Origin: a gamma proteobacterium HIMB55
GTDB lineage: Bacteria > Pseudomonadota > Gammaproteobacteria > Pseudomonadales > Halieaceae
Direction: 5' to 3'
NCBI GenBank assembly: GCA_000227505.4
Contig: AGIF02000001.1
Location: 1,136,035 to 1,200,034 of the forward strand
Length of the DNA: 64,000 bases
The notes under the pieces were generated by a model. It worked only from the letters and a program-made list of their open reading frames with translations, did not search any database and was not told where the DNA came from. The position numbers and the translations under genes were made by a program. Below, piece after piece: positions 56,681 through 64,000 of the stretch (position 1 is the stretch's first letter; each line of letters begins with the position of its first letter).

Positions 56681-58122
56681 GCACTACCATCGTTCTATTT
56701 AGGCAAGACCTCAGACTTCACGATCATCCAGCGCTCACTGCGGCGGCGCAACGCGGCGCGGTTATTCCGGTATTCGTGCTGGACGATGAGGCTTGCGGTG
56801 ACTGGGTGATGGGCGGTGCGAGTCGCTGGTGGCTAAAGCAGAGTCTACTGAACCTCGGAAGCACAATTGCGCAGTCCGGTGGAGAGTTGATCCTCCGCCG
56901 AGGCGATACATTGACCGCTTTAATAGACATTCAAAGTCAGTCGGGCGCCGACGCAATTTATTTTTCACGGCAGTATCAACCGTGGTCAGCTGCGATGGAA
57001 AAAGCCATTAACGATGCGTTCAACGAAGACGACGTCGAAGTAAAGCGATATCCAGGGACACTGCTGCACGAGCCCGGCTCAGTTCTCACTGGCTCTGGCA
57101 CGGGCTTTAAGGTCTTCACTCCTTTTTGGCGCGCCGCGCTGAAACTGCCGGTTGCGACGCCCCTGCCCTCGCCTGCGGTGAACTGGAGTAACGCGGTGCC
57201 GGCCGCCGAAGATCTAAATTCTTGGGTTCTCGACCCTGCCGAAGATGCGGGAGTGCCAGACTGGGCCGCAGGCTGGGAAGATATTTGGGAGCCCGGTGAA
57301 GACGGCGCTCACAATGCACTTGAGGCGTTTCTTGACGCTCCCGTGGCGCATTACTCTGAGGGTCGTGATCTTCCTGCACGTCGCTACACATCGCGTCTAT
57401 CGCCTCACCTTAAGTTCGGAGAGATCTCTCCACGACAGGTCTGGGCCTCTGCGCAACAACGGAAGCTCTCCGCCCCCGAGTGGACCAGCGCGATTGATAA
57501 GTTTCTCGCCGAAATCGGCTGGCGAGAGTTTTGTTATCAGTTGATTGATCTTTTTGATGCGATGCCAGACAGACCCTTTAAGGATCAGTTTGCGGGCTTC
57601 CCTTGGGATAATAGCGAGGAACACCTCAAAGCTTGGCAGCGCGGGATGACTGGCTATCCTATCGTCGATGCAGGCATGCGTGAGCTCTGGCAAACGGGCT
57701 TCATGCATAATCGTGTTCGTATGATCGTCGCGTCGTTCTTAACTAAGCATTTACTCGTTCACTGGCTGGAGGGTGAGCGATGGTTCTGGGACTGCCTGCT
57801 AGACGCAGATATCGCCTCCAATGCTTGCAGTTGGCAATGGGTGGCTGGGTCAGGTGCGGACGCCGCGCCCTACTTCCGCATCTTCAACCCAATTGCGCAG
57901 GGACAGAAATTTGACCCCGAGGGTGAATATGTAAAGCGTTGGTGCCCAGAGCTCGCTGACATGCCGAAGAAATTTGTACATGCACCATGGGAAGCGCCAG
58001 CAATGACCCTAGCAAGTGCCGGCGTTGAATTAGGCAAAACCTATCCCGAGCCGATTGTGGACCACAAGACGGCACGTCAGGGCGCACTTGACGCCTACGA
58101 GGTGATCAAAAAGGCCAGTTAA
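56677..58122 (+). CDS. phr: Deoxyribodipyrimidine photolyase
   Basis: Light-driven repair of cyclobutane pyrimidine dimers with FAD and an antenna chromophore. 481 residues. N-terminal antenna domain starts VLFRQDLRLHDHPAL. The FAD domain has LAEIGWREFCYQ, GYPIVDAGMRELWQTGFMHN and RVRMIVASFLTKHLLVHW, then SWQWVAGSGADAAPYFRIFN. The GTG start overlaps the sirtuin stop, so the two are translationally coupled. Its 3' end overlaps the convergent cyclase by 4 bases (TTAA). Confidence 0.96.
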   Translation: MSTTIVLFRQDLRLHDHPALTAAAQRGAVIPVFVLDDEACGDWVMGGASRWWLKQSLLNLGSTIAQSGGELILRRGDTLTALIDIQSQSGADAIYFSRQYQPWSAAMEKAINDAFNEDDVEVKRYPGTLLHEPGSVLTGSGTGFKVFTPFWRAALKLPVATPLPSPAVNWSNAVPAAEDLNSWVLDPAEDAGVPDWAAGWEDIWEPGEDGAHNALEAFLDAPVAHYSEGRDLPARRYTSRLSPHLKFGEISPRQVWASAQQRKLSAPEWTSAIDKFLAEIGWREFCYQLIDLFDAMPDRPFKDQFAGFPWDNSEEHLKAWQRGMTGYPIVDAGMRELWQTGFMHNRVRMIVASFLTKHLLVHWLEGERWFWDCLLDADIASNACSWQWVAGSGADAAPYFRIFNPIAQGQKFDPEGEYVKRWCPELADMPKKFVHAPWEAPAMTLASAGVELGKTYPEPIVDHKTARQGALDAYEVIKKAS

Positions 58123-58907
58123 TCCTCGTCTATGATTGCGACAGCGCGCGTCCAGCCAGCGGATCCGCCACGCACTTTGTGTGGGAAGCAGCTGACGGTA
58201 AAGCCGTGATCAGGTAGCGCCTCTAAGTTATGCATCTTCTCGAGATGGCAATATCCAATGTCGCGACCGGCCTTATGACCTTCCCAGATGATACTCGCGT
58301 CTTTATCGGCCGCATAACGTTCTGCAGTGTATGAAAATGGCGCATCCCAGCTCCATGCGTCAGTACCTGTTACGCGTACACCACGTTCCAAAAGATACAT
58401 GGTGGCCTCGTAGCCCATGCCTGCGCCGGCGTTGACGTAATCCTCGCTTCCGTAGCGCTTCCCAGCAGAGGTGTTCACGAGAACAATCGTCAAAGGTTCT
58501 AACTCAACACCGATTCTCGTTAGTTCAGCCTCAACATCGTTGGCGGTTACTACATAACCATCTGGCTTATCTCTGAAGTCGAGCTTTACTCCTGGCTGGA
58601 AACACCACTCGAGTGGTACCTCGTCAATGGTAATAGCACGCTCTGCGCCCCCAGCTTTGTTATTCATGGTGCTGTGATAGTGGTAAGGCGAATCGAGGTG
58701 CGTACCGTTATGAGTACACAACTGAACCATTTCGATCGCCCAGCCTTCGCTGTCGGGTAGCTCTGATTTATCAAGCCCCTCAAAGAAGTCAGCCATTTGC
58801 TCAGCGCCAGCGTCGTGTCGAATGTAGTCAATCTTTGGACGCATGGGAGGCGGGTCACTCACCACGTCATTTTCAAGATATATCGACAAATCAATGAATC
58901 GGCGCAT
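58119..58907 (-). CDS. Cyclase-family metal hydrolase (kynurenine formamidase-like)
   Basis: 262 residues. The family metal motif is HNGTHLDSPYHYH. VRVTGTDAWSWDAPF and the C-terminal VRGGSAGWTRAVAI region are typical. Related enzymes hydrolyse N-formylkynurenine or cyclic amides. No kynurenine genes are nearby, so the substrate is open. It has no signal peptide. Confidence 0.88.
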   Translation of the reverse strand: MRRFIDLSIYLENDVVSDPPPMRPKIDYIRHDAGAEQMADFFEGLDKSELPDSEGWAIEMVQLCTHNGTHLDSPYHYHSTMNNKAGGAERAITIDEVPLEWCFQPGVKLDFRDKPDGYVVTANDVEAELTRIGVELEPLTIVLVNTSAGKRYGSEDYVNAGAGMGYEATMYLLERGVRVTGTDAWSWDAPFSYTAERYAADKDASIIWEGHKAGRDIGYCHLEKMHNLEALPDHGFTVSCFPHKVRGGSAGWTRAVAIIDED

Positions 58908-59057
58908 GGCTGGCCTCCCTGCGAGCTCGTGATCAATTGGTTTAAACCATGTCTGACTTTACCCCTACTCGGAGGCGACATCTAACACTTATGCATCTTG
59001 GCAAACTGCATTCTCGAGACTAAGGTTCTCGCCACGTTAATTTGTTGTGGATCCACC

Positions 59058-60431
59058 ATGAATTTCTTTAGATCGAAACTCTTGATTGCGACCGTTGCGT
59101 GCTTGAGCCCACTCGCCAACGCCGAGGGTCCGTTTCCCTCAACCTACGAAGCACCGGCACACAATCCCACGTTGATAACCAACGCGACAGTGCTAACTGG
59201 CGACGGCCAGCGTCTCGACGGTGCCAGTGTCTATTTCGCTAACGGGAAAATTGTTGAGGTAAGCAGCGGCGCCCCAGTAGTGGATGCAAATGTGCGAGTC
59301 ATCAACGCGCAAGGACGCTGGGTAACGCCAGGCGTGATCGACGTACACTCGCATTTGGGGGTTTATCCCTCGCCCGATGTGGATGCGCACTCCGATGGTA
59401 ACGAGGCGACAGCCCCTGTCACGGCTGAAGTCTGGGCGGAGCACAGTATTTGGCCACAGGATCCCGGATTTGGGCGCGCACTGGCCGGCGGTGTTACCAC
59501 ACTGCAGATACTGCCTGGTTCAGCAAACCTATTTGGAGGACGGGCTGTGACCTTGAAAAACGTTGCTTCGGTGTCCTATCAAGGAATGAAGTTTCCCGAC
59601 GCGCCCTATGGTCTCAAGATGGCGTGCGGTGAGAACCCTAAGCGCGTCTATGGCAGAAAAGGCAGCGGTCCTTCTACACGAATGGGCAACATTGCAGGTT
59701 ATAGAACCGCATGGATCAAAGCCCAGGACTATCGAGATGAGCACGCCAAATACGCAGCGCTATCAGCAGACGAGCAAAAAGACGCGAAAAAGCCACAGCG
59801 TGATCTTGAACTTGAGACACTTGCGGGCGTCCTCAACGGCGAGATCATCATTCACATGCATTGCTACCGTGCGGACGAGATGTTGACAATTTTAGATCTC
59901 GCCAAAGAGTTCGATTACAAGGTTGGCACATTCCATCACGGCGTCGAGGCTTACAAGATTGCTAACGAGCTGGCTGAAAACGATGTTTGCGGCGCGCTGT
60001 GGGCAGACTGGTGGGGTTTCAAGATGGAGGCCTATGACGGCATTCAGGAGAATATAGCCCTCGTCGATCGACCTGACGGCAGTTGTGCGGTGGTGCATTC
60101 TGATTCTGACGAGGGTATCCAGCGGCTCAATCAAGAAGCCGCAAAGGCGATGAGCCGTGGCGTAAAAGCAGGATTAGACATCCCGCCTGAGCGCGCGATC
60201 ACATGGATTACGTCCAATGCTGCAAAATCGCTCGGCATTGAAGACGAAACAGGAAGTCTTACACCCGGGAAAATGGCTGACGTTGTGCTTTGGAGTGGTA
60301 ATCCTTTCAGTGTTTATACCAAGGCTGATCATGTCTTCATTGACGGTGTGCACCGCTATGACCGGATGAACCCTGAACTCCAGCCGGTTTCTGATTTCGA
60401 GCTTGGACAACTACTGGAGGCCGGAGAATGA
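59058..60431 (+). CDS. Secreted metal-dependent amidohydrolase, catalytic member of a pair
   Basis: 457 residues from ATG at 59058, which starts a signal peptide (FFRSKLLIATVACLSPLANA). Metal ligands are HSH in VIDVHSHLGV, His in IIIHMHCYRADE and GTFHHGVEAY, and Asp in VVHSDSDEG. TWITSNAAKSLGIEDETGSL is the standard C-terminal part. The stop overlaps the start of the next gene (ATGA). Probably acts in the periplasm with its degenerate partner. Confidence 0.88.
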   Translation: MNFFRSKLLIATVACLSPLANAEGPFPSTYEAPAHNPTLITNATVLTGDGQRLDGASVYFANGKIVEVSSGAPVVDANVRVINAQGRWVTPGVIDVHSHLGVYPSPDVDAHSDGNEATAPVTAEVWAEHSIWPQDPGFGRALAGGVTTLQILPGSANLFGGRAVTLKNVASVSYQGMKFPDAPYGLKMACGENPKRVYGRKGSGPSTRMGNIAGYRTAWIKAQDYRDEHAKYAALSADEQKDAKKPQRDLELETLAGVLNGEIIIHMHCYRADEMLTILDLAKEFDYKVGTFHHGVEAYKIANELAENDVCGALWADWWGFKMEAYDGIQENIALVDRPDGSCAVVHSDSDEGIQRLNQEAAKAMSRGVKAGLDIPPERAITWITSNAAKSLGIEDETGSLTPGKMADVVLWSGNPFSVYTKADHVFIDGVHRYDRMNPELQPVSDFELGQLLEAGE

Positions 60432-61678
60432 AGCGTTTATTGACTGGATTGTTGACGGGACTATTGACCGGACTCCCAATTATCCCGGTCGCCTTCGCCG
60501 ATAGTGTGCTCGTTACGAATGCTAAGTTGATGAGTATGGGCCCATCAGGTACCCAAGATGGCGTCAGTGTGCTGATTGAAGATGGTGTTATTTCAGGCAT
60601 CGGCACAGACATCTCAGCTGCGGCCGATACGGTGATCGATGCAGGCGGTGCGGTTGTGACACCTGCATTGTTTGCGGGTGCGACAGGTACAGGTCTCGTT
60701 GAAGTCAATGCTGTCAGAGAATCGGCTGACGGCTCGATGAAAGAGACCAAGGACAACACGGTTCAGGTCGAATTCGATGTCCGCGACGCCTACTCCCCTT
60801 TTTCTTCGCTCGTGGGTGTGACGCGCGTAGAAGGCTTTGGCTATTCACTTCTGTCCGCAAGTGGTGGTCAATATTCCGTGGCAGGCAGAGGATCCCTGGT
60901 CGATTTTGACGGCGGCTTCGAAAGCTTTGATGGACGCGATGTACTGTTTATCGATGTGGGTGGCTATGCTGCGGATAAGGTTGGTGGCTCACGCGCGGGA
61001 CATTGGATGATGCTTGAGGGCATCATGGCGGATTTGAAACGCCGCAGCGCTGAGCGTGAGTACTTGAGTCAGTCCGGTAAGGATCATCTCAAGAATCTCA
61101 CCAAGAATGGCGTCTTTGTATTCGCTGCCAATCGTGCAGCTGATATTAGAAAGGTCATCTCCTTCTCAGAGAAATACGATCTTAATAGTGTTATCGCCGG
61201 TGGGCGCGAGGCTTGGTTGCTCGCTGACGAATTGGCGTCGGCAGGCATCGCTGTGATGGTTAACGGACTCGATAACCTGCCCTCGAACTTTGATGCATTG
61301 GGCTCACGATTGGATAATGCCGCTCTCTTGCACGGTGCCGATGTGCAGGTTCTGTTTACCAGTGGCGAGACGCACAATGCGCGTAAAATTAGGCAAGGCG
61401 CAGGAACTGCAGTAGCGCATGGCATGCCGCATGAAGCCGCAGTAGAGGCTATGACCACGGCACCTAGTCGCATATTCGGTGGCCGCTCAAGATCACTCGA
61501 AGTGGGAAATCGTGCAGACCTGGTTATCTGGAGTGGTGATCCGCTTGAGGTTACGAGTTACGCCACTAGCGTCATCCTCGACGGCGAAGTCACGTCTATG
61601 GAAACGCGGCAAAGCAAGCTGCTTGAGCGCTATCTTCCAGAGGAAGAGGGTTTAGGTCGGGCCTATATCAATCGCTAA
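60428..61678 (+). CDS. Degenerate amidohydrolase paralogue
   Basis: 416 residues with a signal peptide whose core is three LLTG repeats. The fold is that of its neighbour (N-terminal beta sandwich, C-terminal MTTAPSRIFGGRSRSLEVGNRADLVIWSG), but the metal ligands are gone: VTPALFAGATGTGLVEV replaces the HxH strand, and FTSGETHNARK replaces the GTD/HSDS segment. It is probably a non-catalytic partner of the upstream enzyme. Translationally coupled to it. Confidence 0.8.
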   Translation: MKRLLTGLLTGLLTGLPIIPVAFADSVLVTNAKLMSMGPSGTQDGVSVLIEDGVISGIGTDISAAADTVIDAGGAVVTPALFAGATGTGLVEVNAVRESADGSMKETKDNTVQVEFDVRDAYSPFSSLVGVTRVEGFGYSLLSASGGQYSVAGRGSLVDFDGGFESFDGRDVLFIDVGGYAADKVGGSRAGHWMMLEGIMADLKRRSAEREYLSQSGKDHLKNLTKNGVFVFAANRAADIRKVISFSEKYDLNSVIAGGREAWLLADELASAGIAVMVNGLDNLPSNFDALGSRLDNAALLHGADVQVLFTSGETHNARKIRQGAGTAVAHGMPHEAAVEAMTTAPSRIFGGRSRSLEVGNRADLVIWSGDPLEVTSYATSVILDGEVTSMETRQSKLLERYLPEEEGLGRAYINR

Positions 61679-61719
61679 GCTAGTATCAATCGCTAAGCTA
61701 GTATCAATCGCTAAGCTAG
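61666..61719. repeat. Three exact tandem copies of an 18-bp unit over two convergent stops
   Basis: TATCAATCGCTAAGCTAG occurs three times head to tail. The first copy contains the TAA stop of the amidohydrolase-like gene. The last copy contains the stop of hldE on the other strand. It looks like a recent slippage or duplication at the end of the convergent genes. Confidence 0.97.
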
Positions 61720-63158
61720 TCACTCGACGATTCGTTTATGCGCGACAGCGTTGCGGTCGTCGAATGCCCTTCCAGAAAATCGAGAATAATGACCTCGCCA
61801 CCCCCGGCGAGGACATGCTCATGCCCTGCGATCTCCGTAACCGCATAGTCACCGCCTTTGACCAAAACATCAGGTGATACGGCCTCTATCAAACGCGCAG
61901 GTGTATCCTCTGTAAAGGGTACAACGTAGGATACTGACCGTAAGCCCGCCAACACCTCCATGCGTGCACTCAAAGCGTTTACAGGGCGTTCTGGGCCCTT
62001 TAAACGGGATACCGAAGCGTCATCGTTAACCGCTACGATTAACACATCACCTAACTTTGCCGCAGATTCGAGATAGCTCACGTGGCCCGGATGAAGAAGG
62101 TCGAAACATCCATTTGTCATCACAAGACGTTGATCATTGGCCTTAAGCTGGGAGACAGCGGAGATCAAATCCGCCTCCTCGACAACGCCAAACTCAGGTG
62201 GCAGGTTAACCGCTAACTCGGCGTTAGCAGCCAGTGCAAGTTCGTCACGAGAAATCGAGGCGGTACCCACCTTCCCCACAACTAAGCCCGCAGCGATATT
62301 CGCTAGGCGGGTGGCATGCTCAAGCGAGGTTTGACTCGCAATGCCCGCGGCAACCGCGGAAATGACCGTGTCGCCCGCCCCAGTCACGTCAAATACCTCT
62401 TTGGCGAGTGCGGGTAGATGCAGAGGATCACCCTCTCTCGGCTGGAGCGTCATGCCACGCTCACTTCGAGTAACCAGGACCGCATCAAAGTCATAATCCG
62501 TGCACATTGCTTTGGCGGCGTTACTGATTTTTTCGTCCGACTGATTACAGGCACCGGCAACAGCTTCAAACTCGGACATATTAGGCGTAATCATGGTCGC
62601 ACCACGATACCGAGAGAAATTGGTCCCTTTCGGATCAACGAGACAGGGAATGTTTCGTTCGCGACAAACTTCGATCAAGGCCTCGATACGAGAAAGCGTG
62701 CCCTTGGCGTAATCACTTAGCAGCACAACGTCGTGTTCGGCAACAAGATTGCTCACGTACTGGAGGAACATCTCATCGGCATAGTCATCAAGGGGTTGCT
62801 CGAAGTCCATGCGAATGAGTTGCTGGTTCCGGCTCAATACTCGGAGCTTAACGATCGTTTCAGTCTCGCAAGGCATTACCGACCACCTGACACCGCGTTT
62901 TTCTACCGCCGTTCGTAAGACCTTTGCATGCTCGTCGTCACCCGCTAGACCCGACAAGGTCGTTTCTACGCCCAGAGCCGCAAGATTCACCGCAACGTTA
63001 CCTGCCCCGCCAGGACGATCGTCAACTTCGCCCACATTGACCACAGGGACTGGCGCCTCTGGACTCATCCGCGAAGCACTACCATGCCAAAACCGATCCA
63101 GCATAACGTCACCGACCACAAGCACCTTAGCGTTCTGGAAATCTGGGATATTGGCCAT
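61716..63158 (-). CDS. hldE: Bifunctional heptose-7-phosphate kinase / heptose-1-phosphate adenylyltransferase
   Basis: Two steps in ADP-heptose synthesis for the LPS inner core. 480 residues. The N-terminal ribokinase-type domain shows VVGDVMLDRFWHG, RPGGAGNVAVNLAALG and the catalytic VTGAGDTVISAVAA. The C-terminal nucleotidyltransferase has TNGCFDLLHPGHVSYL, VNDDASVSRLKG and the KGGDYAVTEIAG motif. The start is ATG at 63158. The stop is in the 18-bp repeat. Confidence 0.97.
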   Translation of the reverse strand: MANIPDFQNAKVLVVGDVMLDRFWHGSASRMSPEAPVPVVNVGEVDDRPGGAGNVAVNLAALGVETTLSGLAGDDEHAKVLRTAVEKRGVRWSVMPCETETIVKLRVLSRNQQLIRMDFEQPLDDYADEMFLQYVSNLVAEHDVVLLSDYAKGTLSRIEALIEVCRERNIPCLVDPKGTNFSRYRGATMITPNMSEFEAVAGACNQSDEKISNAAKAMCTDYDFDAVLVTRSERGMTLQPREGDPLHLPALAKEVFDVTGAGDTVISAVAAGIASQTSLEHATRLANIAAGLVVGKVGTASISRDELALAANAELAVNLPPEFGVVEEADLISAVSQLKANDQRLVMTNGCFDLLHPGHVSYLESAAKLGDVLIVAVNDDASVSRLKGPERPVNALSARMEVLAGLRSVSYVVPFTEDTPARLIEAVSPDVLVKGGDYAVTEIAGHEHVLAGGGEVIILDFLEGHSTTATLSRINESSSD

Positions 63159-63228
63159 GAAAAGATTCTCTACTCCTGTCAGGGCCGTCGAGAGGAAGGT
63201 CGCTGACTTATATGTTCTTGCGGTTAGT

Positions 63229-64000
63229 TTATTCGATATTAATTACGTTAGAGCCATCGTCCAAAACCTCTTCTAGAGCCGCTAATGCCTCAGAGGGTTG
63301 TATTCCTGCCATGCAGTTGAATGCGCCGGCACAGGTTGGGCGACGCTTACACGGGGCACAATCGAGGCCATGGTAAATCACTCTGACATTGTCACGACCT
63401 GTCTCCGTGTAGGGGCAGGTAGAACCAAATAAGGCTACCGTAGGTACGCCCGCTGCGATTCCCATATGTGTCAGGCCAGTATCTACACCAATAACCGCTT
63501 TTGCCTTGCTTACAAGACTGGCGCTAACACCCAGCGGGTGCGTTCCTACCCAGTTTTCGACTGTTAATCCCTCGAGCATTTTTGCTGCTTCTGCACGGTC
63601 AGCAGGACCACCCAGACAACCCACTGTATGACCCTTTTCGCAGAGCGACCGAATGAGTGAGCGCCAGTGCTCGGGAGTCCAATGCTTTTGGGGACGCGTG
63701 GTGAACGGCGCAATTGTGATGTAGCTACCCGGCTCGGCAACATTGGCAGCCCGTACGTGATCGTCATTCGTCAAGCCAAGCTTCATCTCGAACTGCTCAG
63801 TATCCCATCCGAGTTCCTGCGCTAACCCCAAATACTCTGAACTGATCCGAGACGTTATCTGTTTGGGATATCGCTTTGATAAAAACAACCCATTGGGTTC
63901 CTTCGATTTAAACCCAACACGGTCGCGACAGCCTGTTAACCAAGCGAGGAAGGCACTTTTTAGCAAGCCTTGAGCATCTACCACCAAATCGTAGTTGCGG
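63229..64000 (-). CDS. GT9 family heptosyltransferase, cut by the window edge
   Basis: C-terminal 257 residues are seen; the frame runs off the edge, and the visible start reads RNYDLVVDAQGLLKSA, as in WaaC. Later signatures ITIAPFTTRPQKHWTPEHW and IGVDTGLTHMGIAAGVPTVALFGST are the GT9 nucleotide-sugar site. The tail has a CAPCKRRPTCAGAFNC cluster more like WaaF. Adds a heptose to the LPS core. The I or II assignment is not safe. Same strand as hldE, 70 bp upstream of it. Confidence 0.88.
   Translation of the reverse strand, partial: RNYDLVVDAQGLLKSAFLAWLTGCRDRVGFKSKEPNGLFLSKRYPKQITSRISSEYLGLAQELGWDTEQFEMKLGLTNDDHVRAANVAEPGSYITIAPFTTRPQKHWTPEHWRSLIRSLCEKGHTVGCLGGPADRAEAAKMLEGLTVENWVGTHPLGVSASLVSKAKAVIGVDTGLTHMGIAAGVPTVALFGSTCPYTETGRDNVRVIYHGLDCAPCKRRPTCAGAFNCMAGIQPSEALAALEEVLDDGSNVINIE

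Noticed and set aside
60437-60472. Possible CRISPR or minisatellite at the LLTG repeats
   Set aside because: The units are contiguous, without spacers, and lie within a coding signal peptide.
61666-61719. CRISPR array
   Set aside because: Three head-to-tail copies without spacers and no cas genes in the window.

Overview
The window comes from a moderate-GC gammaproteobacterium. The gene order rnhA–methyltransferase–gloB, tig–clpP–clpX–lon–hupB–ppiD, yceD–rpmF–fab–acpP–fabF–mltG–tmk–holB–pilZ, rluC/rne and tusDCBE is the gammaproteobacterial one. The accessory content is DUF2970, large secreted peptidases, tandem periplasmic amidohydrolases, a MerR/sigma/photolyase block and an all-alpha dUTPase. 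This points to a free-living marine member of the Cellvibrionales/Halieaceae (OM60/NOR5-like) group. The family placement is inference from gene content only. No phage, insertion sequence, transposase or CRISPR array was seen.

Layout. 1-10 kb: RNase HI (cut by the window edge), a YafS-like methyltransferase, glyoxalase II, a two-gene AddAB-like helicase-nuclease pair, DAHP synthase and NfuA. 10-14 kb: two tiny membrane proteins, EtfA/EtfB and divergent ETF-ubiquinone oxidoreductase. 14-23 kb: the protein quality-control block (PpiD, HU-beta, Lon, ClpX, ClpP, trigger factor) and tRNA-Leu(UAG). 23-30 kb: PilZ, DNA polymerase III delta', thymidylate kinase, MltG and a fatty-acid cluster (FabF, ACP, FabG, FabD, L32, YceD) that lacks plsX, fabH and pabC. 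30-35.5 kb: YceF, RluC, RNase E and tRNA-Ser(UGA), whose 3' end is repeated 183 bp downstream in a structured segment. 35.5-42 kb: a large secreted reprolysin-type metallopeptidase, an HXXEE membrane gene broken by one stop codon, an M28 peptidase, a SIMPL protein and a Bax-inhibitor-1 protein. 42-47.5 kb: the Tus sulfur relay, TrmA, a pterin dehydratase, a hydrolase, a dUTPase, a thioesterase and a glycine-zipper lipoprotein. 47.5-52 kb: a serine hydrolase, an amidohydrolase, tRNA-Leu(UAA) and an SNF-family transporter.

52.4-58.1 kb is the most system-like region. A MerR-type regulator stands divergent from an unusual sigma-70 factor, next to an SDR epimerase-like gene that is itself divergent from a translationally coupled sirtuin–photolyase pair. 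The arrangement recalls LitR/LitS light-response modules, but the regulator shows no cobalamin-binding motif. The spacers hold palindromes, and a hairpin covers the likely ribosome binding site of the sigma gene. 58.1-64 kb: a cyclase-family hydrolase, an active/degenerate amidohydrolase pair, an exact 18-bp triplication spanning two convergent stop codons, HldE and a GT9 glycosyltransferase cut by the window edge.

Most genes are housekeeping. The less ordinary points are the tRNA-Ser repeat, the nested P-domain in the metallopeptidase, the sigma/regulator/photolyase block, the amidohydrolase pseudoenzyme and the broken HXXEE gene.
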